From assembly GCF_004359575.1 (NCBI RefSeq), contig NZ_SCWF01000007.1, positions 1 through 64,000 of the forward strand: DNA of 64,000 nucleotides, in the 5' to 3' direction. This document shows positions 49,630-57,017 of the stretch, in pieces. The stretch comes from Macrococcus bovicus. GTDB lineage: Bacteria; Bacillota; Bacilli; Staphylococcales; Staphylococcaceae. Under the pieces are notes generated by a model that was not told the DNA's origin, ran no database searches, and saw only the letters and a list, made by a program, of their open reading frames with translations. The stretch's first letter is position 1. Each line of letters starts with the position of its first letter. The translations under genes were made by a program, and so were the position numbers.

Positions 49630-50769
49630 ATGAGTTATGTGCTGACGAATGGCACGATTCATACAGAAAAAGGCAGCGTAAATGGGCATATTATAATAGA
49701 AGAAAGTCATATCAAAGCGGTTCAGGAAGGCCCCTATTCAGGTCCGCTTGAAACGATTGATTTAGAAGGCAAACATATCCTTCCCGGCTTCATTGATATT
49801 CACATTCACGGAGGATATGGAGAGGATTTCATGGATGCGAATGCACTGGGACTCCATCACTTATCCCGCTCATTGCTTTCAGAAGGTACAACAAGTTATC
49901 TGGCGACGACGATGACCCAGTCCACAGAAGTCATTAGGACTGCGCTTGACACGCTTAAAACGTATCATGCCCAACAACTCCCTCATGATGCAGAGATGCT
50001 GGGCATTCATCTTGAAGGTCCCTTTATCTCTCCAGATAAAGTAGGCGCTCAGAATCCGGCCTATGTTCAAAGACCGACTATTCAAGCCATCAATGACTTG
50101 CAGGACAAAGCAGACGGCCTCATTAAAATCATGACATTCGCTCCTGAAATCGAAGGTGCAGATGAAGTCCTCAGACATTTCAAGGACGACATCATTTTTT
50201 CAGTGGGGCACACAACAGCGGATTATGGTCAGATAAACCAAGCAGCAGATAACGGTGCAAAACATATCACCCATCTCTATAATGCTTCATCACCGTTTCA
50301 GCATCGTAGTCCAGGTGCTTTCGGTGCTGCCTGGCTGAACGACCAGTTATCTGCTGAGGTGATTGTCGACGGCGTCCATTCTCACCCTGCTGCTGTAGCA
50401 ATCGCGTATCGCATGAAAGGCAGAGATCGTTTTTATCTCATCACGGATGCAATGCGTGCAAAAGGAATGTCTGAAGGCACTTATGACCTGGGCGGCCAGG
50501 ATGTGATCGTCAAAAATCAGACAGCGCGTCTCAGTGACGGCACACTGGCCGGCAGCATCCTCAAGATGAATGAGGGACTCCGTCTGTTAAAAGAATATAC
50601 TGGGCGTCCTCTATCAGAGCTCTGGCCTGTAACGAGTCTCAATCAGGCTAAGGCGCTGGGTATAGCTGACCATAAAGGCAGTATCGCGCCAGGTAAAGAT
50701 GCAGATCTTGTTATATTGGACGACGATTGTCAGGTGCAGATGACAATCAAGAAGGGACATCAACATTAA
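49630..50769 (+). CDS. nagA: N-acetylglucosamine-6-phosphate deacetylase
   Basis: Amidohydrolase (379 aa) converting GlcNAc-6-P to glucosamine-6-P. Metal-binding IDIHIHGGYGEDF, the catalytic Glu region GIHLEGPFISPDKVGAQNP, SVGHTTADY, THLYNA and the catalytic Asp in LITDAMRAKGM are all present. Ribosome-binding site AGAAGGAAG. NagB, the next enzyme, is not in the window. Confidence 0.96.
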   Translation: MSYVLTNGTIHTEKGSVNGHIIIEESHIKAVQEGPYSGPLETIDLEGKHILPGFIDIHIHGGYGEDFMDANALGLHHLSRSLLSEGTTSYLATTMTQSTEVIRTALDTLKTYHAQQLPHDAEMLGIHLEGPFISPDKVGAQNPAYVQRPTIQAINDLQDKADGLIKIMTFAPEIEGADEVLRHFKDDIIFSVGHTTADYGQINQAADNGAKHITHLYNASSPFQHRSPGAFGAAWLNDQLSAEVIVDGVHSHPAAVAIAYRMKGRDRFYLITDAMRAKGMSEGTYDLGGQDVIVKNQTARLSDGTLAGSILKMNEGLRLLKEYTGRPLSELWPVTSLNQAKALGIADHKGSIAPGKDADLVILDDDCQVQMTIKKGHQH

Positions 50770-50770
50770 A

Positions 50771-50800
50771 AGACATATAGAGCAGCTGCTCTATATGTCT
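50771..50800. terminator. Bidirectional terminator between nagA and mnhG
   Basis: A perfect 30-nt palindrome with arms AGACATATAGAGCAG / CTGCTCTATATGTCT, flanked by AAA and TTTT, between the convergent nagA and mnhG stop codons. Confidence 0.88.
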
Positions 50801-50803
50801 TTT

Positions 50804-51148
50804 TCAGTTCAGACGTTCTGCTTTTTTTCCTTTTTCCTCTGTATACATCTCAACACCAGAATGATATGCTGCACGCGTGATGAGGTGGCCCGCTACCGGG
50901 CTGGTGATATAGAGAAAGACGATGCCTAGAATAATCCTGACACTGAAGTAATGATCATTCACCCAGAAATAGATGAAGACACCTGACAGCGTCAGCAAGA
51001 CACCTAAAGTCGAACTCTTGGTAGCGGCATGACTTCGTGTGTAAACATCCTTGAACTTGACGATACCGATGGTACTGATCAACGTCATAATGCTGCCCAG
51101 CAGGATGATAAGCGCTGCAATCAGGTTACTTATGTCGTTTACGTTCAA
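50804..51148 (-). CDS. mnhG: Na+/H+ antiporter subunit MnhG
   Basis: Small membrane subunit (about 114 aa, three helices) of the multisubunit Mnh/Mrp antiporter, with the family motif [25 protein letters not shown]. The TTG at 51148 is preferred because AAAGAGGTG lies 6-7 bases upstream; an earlier GTG at 51157 gives 117 residues but has no properly spaced site. Overlaps mnhF. Last gene of the operon. By eye B and G look closer to the S. aureus Mnh2 proteins and C to Mnh1, so no paralogue number is assigned. Confidence 0.92.
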   Translation of the reverse strand: MNVNDISNLIAALIILLGSIMTLISTIGIVKFKDVYTRSHAATKSSTLGVLLTLSGVFIYFWVNDHYFSVRIILGIVFLYITSPVAGHLITRAAYHSGVEMYTEEKGKKAERLN

Positions 51149-51410
51149 AGATAACACCTCTTTCTATAAATCGTGACGTCGCAATGGTGCTGATGAAAGC
51201 AAGTACACCGATGATAAGAACCGCTTCTAAATAGACTTGTGTCTTGTACAGCACACTGATGATAGCGACAGAAGACATCACAATGACCCCTATTGTATCA
51301 AAGGCGACGACTCTATCCGGCAATGACGGGCCTTTGGTAAGCCTGAATAATGCCAGACACATCGCAGCGCCGTAGATAATCAATGCCACTTTTATGATGA
51401 TCACACTCAT
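51126..51410 (-). CDS. mnhF: Na+/H+ antiporter subunit MnhF
   Basis: 94-residue three-helix subunit with the MrpF-type motif [22 protein letters not shown]. Overlaps mnhE by 4 bp. Confidence 0.94.
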   Translation of the reverse strand: MSVIIIKVALIIYGAAMCLALFRLTKGPSLPDRVVAFDTIGVIVMSSVAIISVLYKTQVYLEAVLIIGVLAFISTIATSRFIERGVIFERKRHK

Positions 51411-51892
51411 GAATAAATGACCTCCTTAATCAACCGTTCATAGTTCTTGATCGATTTCAGTAACTTCTTATTTTCCCTGTCCGTCTGATTTAAGGCATGA
51501 ATGAGCAGCGTACTATTATCATCGGAGATCCTAAGCACAACAGAGCCCGGGGTCAGAATAATCAGCATCGTCAGCACAGTGATCTGCCAGTCGGTCGTGA
51601 GTCTGGTCTGATACTGGACCATCCCTGGATTTATCTCTGATGATTTAAATAAGATATAACGACTCGTTGAGAGACTGGATGTCAGCAGCTCATAGTTGAA
51701 AACCATAAACAACTTGAAAAGAGCCCAGAACTTAAAGAGATAAAACTTGCCGCCGAAGAACCGATGGATTAGCCAGACGATAATCAGCCCTATAAGATAA
51801 CCTTTAAAGAAAGTGGAGAAATAAAAGCGATCCTGGTCGCCGAATAACGTCCATAAAATAGCAATGAGGATATTGAGCAGAAACTGCGCCAT
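51407..51892 (-). CDS. mnhE: Na+/H+ antiporter subunit MnhE
   Basis: 161-residue subunit with membrane helices in the first ~80 residues and a cytoplasmic C-terminal domain; LTPGSVVLRISDDNSTLLIHAL matches the MrpE family. Overlaps mnhD by 1 bp and mnhF by 4 bp. Confidence 0.93.
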   Translation of the reverse strand: MAQFLLNILIAILWTLFGDQDRFYFSTFFKGYLIGLIIVWLIHRFFGGKFYLFKFWALFKLFMVFNYELLTSSLSTSRYILFKSSEINPGMVQYQTRLTTDWQITVLTMLIILTPGSVVLRISDDNSTLLIHALNQTDRENKKLLKSIKNYERLIKEVIYS

Positions 51893-53340
51893 TATTTCTC
51901 CCCTCCTTTCAATAACAGCTGGTTATAATGACTGACATCGAAGTGACTCAACATCTCTATAAGCGGCTGCGCGAACAGCGTAATACCAATTGATAAGCAT
52001 AGAAGGGTGATCAGCACCCCGTACTGATGCTGAGGAATGTCATAATCCCTCGTCTTTCCGTCCTCCCCGAAGAAGACCTTAAGAAACATTCTGATCAGCG
52101 CATATAGTGCAATCAGACTGGCTATAATCACGACGAGCGTCCCTATATAAGACTCGTCCTGCAGGCCGCCCTCTATAATCAGCAGCTTTCCTGCAAAACC
52201 ACCGAACGGCGGGACCCCTCCTATTGTCAATGTCACCATCAGGAAGATGGCGCCCAGTAGAGGATGCTTTTTAATGAGACCATGCTGGCCTTGCAATGTA
52301 CTGATATGAAGATCACGGATAATAGTGCCCGTAATCAGGAACAGCAGCCCTTTGGTCAGCATATCGTTCATCAGGTAGAGCTGCGCACCTTGCAGTCCAG
52401 CATCGGTATAGGTTGACAGTCCAAATAAAATGATGCCGATGGACAGGATAATCTGATAACAGATCATATATTTGATACTTCTATAGGCGAGCACACCGAT
52501 CGAGCCGATGACCATGGTCAAGATGCTGCCGATCAGTAATACTTCGTGTGTCACAGCAGCATGCACAGAGAATATAACAGTGAAGAAGCGGATCATGGCA
52601 TAGACTCCGACTTTTGTCAGCAAGGCACTGAATATGGCCGAGTTCTCAGTAGAGAGCACTGCATATGATTTTGGCAGCCACATAAAGAGGATGAGGGCTG
52701 ACTTAAGGGCAAATACCAGCAGATATAGCAGTGCAATCAAGATAGCATGCTCCGACATACCGTGCTCCTGCACCCGTACTGATAGATGCGCATAATTCAG
52801 AGTACCATATAGGCGGTAAGTCATCGCTATAGCAGCAAGAAAGAGCCATGAGCCGATGATGTTGATGACAACGTAGGGAATGCTCGCTTTGAACTGCACC
52901 GCCCGATTACCGATCGCCATCAGGACGAACGATGCCAGAAGCATGACCTCAAACTGCACGAATAAATTAAAGATATCCGCCGTCAGAAATGAACCGTTGA
53001 CACCTACCAGCAGGAAAAGGATAAACGGCAGCTGAGCATTCTCATGCTCCGGCCGGTTCAAGCCGTACAGCAGAATCAGCGAGGTCAGCACAAGACTGAT
53101 ACCTGAGAGCGCCAAGCTGATAAAATCGCCCGCAAACTGTATACCATATGGTGCCTGCCAGCCGCCAAAATTGATGACCATCATGTCGTCAACTGCATGA
53201 TAAGAGAGCGTTAAAGCAAGGACACCAGCAACAGCACTTGCTGTTATGGCGATTTCACGCCGATATGGCTTGTATAACACTGTAACCAGACCGGCTAATA
53301 GCGGTATTAACAGAGGCAGTAGAATCAAATTATTCATCAT
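51892..53340 (-). CDS. mnhD: Na+/H+ antiporter subunit MnhD
   Basis: 482-residue NuoN/NuoM-like antiporter-type subunit with about 14 helices. Conserved proton-channel residues appear in FVQFEVMLLASFVLM and FALKSALILFMWLPKSY. Overlaps mnhC by 11 bp. Confidence 0.95.
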   Translation of the reverse strand: MMNNLILLPLLIPLLAGLVTVLYKPYRREIAITASAVAGVLALTLSYHAVDDMMVINFGGWQAPYGIQFAGDFISLALSGISLVLTSLILLYGLNRPEHENAQLPFILFLLVGVNGSFLTADIFNLFVQFEVMLLASFVLMAIGNRAVQFKASIPYVVINIIGSWLFLAAIAMTYRLYGTLNYAHLSVRVQEHGMSEHAILIALLYLLVFALKSALILFMWLPKSYAVLSTENSAIFSALLTKVGVYAMIRFFTVIFSVHAAVTHEVLLIGSILTMVIGSIGVLAYRSIKYMICYQIILSIGIILFGLSTYTDAGLQGAQLYLMNDMLTKGLLFLITGTIIRDLHISTLQGQHGLIKKHPLLGAIFLMVTLTIGGVPPFGGFAGKLLIIEGGLQDESYIGTLVVIIASLIALYALIRMFLKVFFGEDGKTRDYDIPQHQYGVLITLLCLSIGITLFAQPLIEMLSHFDVSHYNQLLLKGGEK

Positions 53341-53659
53341 GACCTCCTAACGCATCGATATGGTTATGCTGGGTATAGCGATATGTGCGGTAGACAATGA
53401 CGAGAAGGAATGCCGTAATCGCAAAACTGATGACAATAGCGGTCAGTATGAGCGCCTGCGGAACAGCATCTACATACTCTTCTCCATTACCGATGATCGG
53501 CACATTTTTACCTGCCTGACTCATGGACAAGAGGAAGATATTCGAGGCATGACTCAGGATACTCGTACCCAGAACAATCCGGATTAAATTCTTGGAAAGA
53601 ACCAGATAAACACCTGTGAACGTCAGGATACCTGTTATTAATATCATCATTAAATTCAT
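53330..53659 (-). CDS. mnhC: Na+/H+ antiporter subunit MnhC
   Basis: 109-residue NuoK-like three-helix subunit: VYLVLSKNLIRIVLGTSILSHASNIFLL and PQALILTAIVISFAITAFLLV are the family signature. Overlaps mnhB by 4 bp. Confidence 0.95.
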   Translation of the reverse strand: MNLMMILITGILTFTGVYLVLSKNLIRIVLGTSILSHASNIFLLSMSQAGKNVPIIGNGEEYVDAVPQALILTAIVISFAITAFLLVIVYRTYRYTQHNHIDALGGHDE

Positions 53660-54081
53660 GTTTGATCACCACTAATCGTCAGAAGTATCGTCATCACTAC
53701 ACCCAGCACTGTCAGCAAGATGCCAAATTCGAAAACTGTCACTGTCGTAATGTGCATTTCACCGACTACCGGCAGCTGGAAATATTCATCATACTGTGTC
53801 AGCCATTCATCCCCCAGAAAGAGCGGCAGGAACAAAGTGGACAACGAAATGATATTTCCGCCAACAACCAGGTATCTGAAGTCAAAAGGAAGTAACTGAC
53901 GTATTCTCTCAGCGTCAAAAGCCAGGAACATCAGGATAAAGGCGGATGTAAAGACAAGGCCACCAATAAATCCACCGCCAGGTCCATTATGACCATTAAA
54001 AAAAATATAAAAGCCGAACGTCAATATGATGACGATTACGATTTTTGAAATCGTCAGCAGCAGTACATCATTTTCTCTCAT
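53656..54081 (-). CDS. mnhB: Na+/H+ antiporter subunit MnhB
   Basis: 141-residue four-helix subunit with GHNGPGGGFIGGLVFTSAFIL, the MrpB hallmark. The ATG at 54081 is chosen because of its AAAGGAG ribosome-binding site and family length; the frame is open 11 codons further. Overlaps mnhA by 14 bp. Confidence 0.95.
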   Translation of the reverse strand: MRENDVLLLTISKIVIVIILTFGFYIFFNGHNGPGGGFIGGLVFTSAFILMFLAFDAERIRQLLPFDFRYLVVGGNIISLSTLFLPLFLGDEWLTQYDEYFQLPVVGEMHITTVTVFEFGILLTVLGVVMTILLTISGDQT

Positions 54082-56413
54082 GTCTGACTTCTCCTTTCCT
54101 TCTAATAAGTGCAAAGATACCTAAACCTGTAATTAACAGCACAAGACCTTCAAGTAAAGTATCAAAAGCACGGAAATCTCCTAGAATCGCATTCACGATA
54201 TTTTTACCGCCTGCAAGTTCATAGGCCTGTTCATAATATACAGAAATAGAGTCAAAACTTTCAGTAGACTGAGAAATGATCATCATCGCCATCATCAGAA
54301 GAGACATACTGAACGCAATTGTTAAGCTGACAGTTCGATTTAATCGACTCTTATTTTCTTTTTCGAGATTAGGCAAGTGATAGAAACAGCTTAAAAACAG
54401 GACTGTTGTAATGGTCTCTATTACAAACTGAGTCAGGGCAAGGTCAGGCGCAAACATGAGCACATAGATCATGGAAGTCCCGTACCCGACGACGCCTGTC
54501 AAAATGGTGGCCGTCATTCTCGACTTCACTCTTAATAGAGTCAGACAGGCCACGCTGATCACCCCCACCAAAATAGCTGGATAAATATGGACTGCGGTCA
54601 GTTCAAATGCAGGATAGACGTCAAGCAGCACTTGCAGGCTGACTGGCAGCGTCAGCACCAGTACAACACCAAACAAGAACATCAGATAATGATTCAGCCG
54701 ATCGGTCATTATACGCTTGATGACTTGATGACTGATATCATCCAGTCCCTTCAATGTCTTTTTATATAATCTGTTCAGAGGCATCTCCTTATATTGCGGG
54801 AACAGCTGACGATAGGCCCCTGAAAGAATAATGGCGAGTCCGCTCAGAATAATCACAATCGTAAGCACTAGCGGCTCATTAAAACCATGCCAGGCATGAA
54901 TCGGCTTCACATAGCCGGCAGGATTGAAGCCGAGTATGACGGAGAGTGCAGGTTCAATCAAGTAGCCAAGCAGCATATTCGGTATAAAGAAGAGCAGAAT
55001 GACCAGTGCTGCCAGAATCACCGGTGAAATTAAAATGCCGCCTGATTCACCGTGGTCAATTTCAACGGTCTGCTGTCCGAAGAAGGTCCGGACGATGGCG
55101 ATTACGCTGTAGACAAATGTCCCGATACTTGCAATCACGCCTGCTGCGACAAGCAGATAGACACCGTTAATCTTAAATTCCTTTAAGTCGACTAACGCTG
55201 TCAGGAACATTTCTTTCGTCAAGAAGCCACTGAGAAACGGAATCCCTGCCATAGACAATGCTGCAATAGACATGACGATAAAAGTAACGGGCAGGGCTTT
55301 TCTTAAGCCGCCTAACCGATTCATATCACGCGTATGGGCTGCATGATCGACGATTCCTGCACCCATAAAGAGCGTTGCCTTGAATATCCCGTGCGTAATG
55401 ATGTGCAGAAGTGCCGCGATAAGGGCCGTCACGATAAAGGGCTGATAAAGCGGGTTCAGCTGATCAAAGGCAGCGAGCCCGATCAGTGTCACAATCATCC
55501 CCAGCTGACTGATGGTGGAATAGGCGAGCAGCCCTTTTAAGTCGGACTGCCGCACTGCGAATAGGCTGCCGACCAGCATGGTAATCAAGCCATCAATTAT
55601 AAGAACCCACTGAAAAACAGCATCCCCGCTGAAGACCGGCAGCATTCTCAGCAGCAGATAAATACCTGCTTTCACCATTGTCGCTGAATGGAGGAAGGCA
55701 CTGACTGGCGTCGGTGCTTCCATGGCATCCGGCAGCCAGATATGAAACGGAAATTGTGCTGATTTAGTCAATGCACCTAGTAATATGGCAGCGAGAGCGA
55801 AGTAGTAGAGAAGATTTTTATCGGCGTCTTTCATGTGTTCTGCCAAAGCACTCAGATCATTAGTTCCTGTCATGACATAGAGTGCGATAAAGCCCAGCAG
55901 CATCATCATGCCGCCGAATACAGTGATCAGAAATGATTTCAGCGCCCCTTGCAGGGCAGCAGATTTCTGATACCAGAAACTGATCAGCAGGAAAGACGCA
56001 ATACTGGTCAGTTCCCAGAAAAGATAGAGGACGATTGTATTGGCAGCTAGGACCACGCCGTACATCGCAATCATAAAGAGCAGCAGGTAACTGTAAAACT
56101 TCGGTAAGTTCTCAGAGGGCGCAAGGTAGAAAATAGAATAGAGCACAACAAGAACGCCTATAAATGAAATCAGTGCAAAAAAGATGAGACTTAAGGCATC
56201 AAGCCTGAAGGAGAAGCTGATATCAAAAGCGGGAATCCATGGAATAGTCTGGCTGAAATTCCGGCGGGATAACAGTGCATATAAAGTGAGAGCACTGCCA
56301 GCCAGCGGATAAAGCAGAACGGTCATCCCCAGTGGCAACCGCCGGGTGAAAGAATCCTGGAAAAAGATGAGACCCATCATGATGAGTCCGAACAATAGAA
56401 ATGAGATGAGCAT
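54068..56413 (-). CDS. mnhA: Na+/H+ antiporter subunit MnhA
   Basis: Largest subunit (781 aa), NuoL-like with about 20 helices; FWELTSIASFLLISFW, FPFHIWLPDAMEAPTPVSAFLHSATMVKAGIYLL and LLAYSTISQLG are the antiporter-core motifs, followed by a C-terminal MrpA-specific part (ILTGVVGYGTSMIYVLMFAPDLALTQFVIET). The complex exports Na+ in exchange for H+. It is preceded, 11 bp upstream, by the pseudo-recombinase gene. Confidence 0.97.
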   Translation of the reverse strand: MLISFLLFGLIMMGLIFFQDSFTRRLPLGMTVLLYPLAGSALTLYALLSRRNFSQTIPWIPAFDISFSFRLDALSLIFFALISFIGVLVVLYSIFYLAPSENLPKFYSYLLLFMIAMYGVVLAANTIVLYLFWELTSIASFLLISFWYQKSAALQGALKSFLITVFGGMMMLLGFIALYVMTGTNDLSALAEHMKDADKNLLYYFALAAILLGALTKSAQFPFHIWLPDAMEAPTPVSAFLHSATMVKAGIYLLLRMLPVFSGDAVFQWVLIIDGLITMLVGSLFAVRQSDLKGLLAYSTISQLGMIVTLIGLAAFDQLNPLYQPFIVTALIAALLHIITHGIFKATLFMGAGIVDHAAHTRDMNRLGGLRKALPVTFIVMSIAALSMAGIPFLSGFLTKEMFLTALVDLKEFKINGVYLLVAAGVIASIGTFVYSVIAIVRTFFGQQTVEIDHGESGGILISPVILAALVILLFFIPNMLLGYLIEPALSVILGFNPAGYVKPIHAWHGFNEPLVLTIVIILSGLAIILSGAYRQLFPQYKEMPLNRLYKKTLKGLDDISHQVIKRIMTDRLNHYLMFLFGVVLVLTLPVSLQVLLDVYPAFELTAVHIYPAILVGVISVACLTLLRVKSRMTATILTGVVGYGTSMIYVLMFAPDLALTQFVIETITTVLFLSCFYHLPNLEKENKSRLNRTVSLTIAFSMSLLMMAMMIISQSTESFDSISVYYEQAYELAGGKNIVNAILGDFRAFDTLLEGLVLLITGLGIFALIRRKGEVRHERK

Positions 56414-56424
56414 AGTTCACATCC

Positions 56425-56952
56425 TTATAAATTTAATTGAATCGAAGCAGCAGCTTGAGGCGGTACATCAATAAAATTGAAGGTCATCTTCTTGGACTGA
56501 TGACCCAGCAGATGTTGCAAGTCAGCTATTTCCATACCTTGCTGATAAGCGTGATACGCAAATGTTTTTTTCAATGACTGTACGCCGATATGACAATCCA
56601 AAGACAATGTGTCCGCTGCCTCAGCTAATACGCGGTGCAGCTGCTGACGGGTATAGGGTCTGGCTGTCCGCTTTGAACAGAACAGACAGTCTTCTGACGT
56701 CAGCTGATAATTAGCGATATAGTCGTCCAGTTCAGTCATCAGTTCTTCAGAGAGGAGAATCTGGTAGCCATTTATCTCAAGAAATACCGGCGACTTAACA
56801 GCTGAGACAGTCAACTGAACCAGCTCCTCTGCTTTAAGAGGCGCATTGATGCCTATTTTAAAGATAAAATAATAGGCCAAACTTTTATACCGCACGTAAT
56901 TTTCAAGCTCTTTAATCATTTTGATGTCTTTAATAGGATCTACTTTATGCAT
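56425..56952 (-). CDS. Tyrosine-recombinase-like protein lacking catalytic residues
   Basis: 175 residues that align by eye with only the catalytic domain of phage-integrase-family recombinases, without the core-binding domain. The key residues are changed: Arg I is Lys40 (APLKAEEL), the H-x-x-R box reads Q125-S-L-K128 (VQSLKKTF), and the nucleophilic Tyr is Phe160 (MTFNFIDV), while the LLGHQ box (148-152) is kept. The open frame, length and strong ribosome-binding site (AAAGGAGG) argue that it is a functioning gene rather than debris. It is the first gene of the mnh operon, 11 bp before mnhA. A DNA-binding or structural role is inferred; strand exchange by the known chemistry seems impossible. 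Confidence 0.75.
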   Translation of the reverse strand: MHKVDPIKDIKMIKELENYVRYKSLAYYFIFKIGINAPLKAEELVQLTVSAVKSPVFLEINGYQILLSEELMTELDDYIANYQLTSEDCLFCSKRTARPYTRQQLHRVLAEAADTLSLDCHIGVQSLKKTFAYHAYQQGMEIADLQHLLGHQSKKMTFNFIDVPPQAAASIQLNL

Positions 56953-57017
56953 GACGACCTCCTTTGCATTACATATTTATAATATATTATACTTAAGAAA
57001 CATTCCAGCACGATGCT

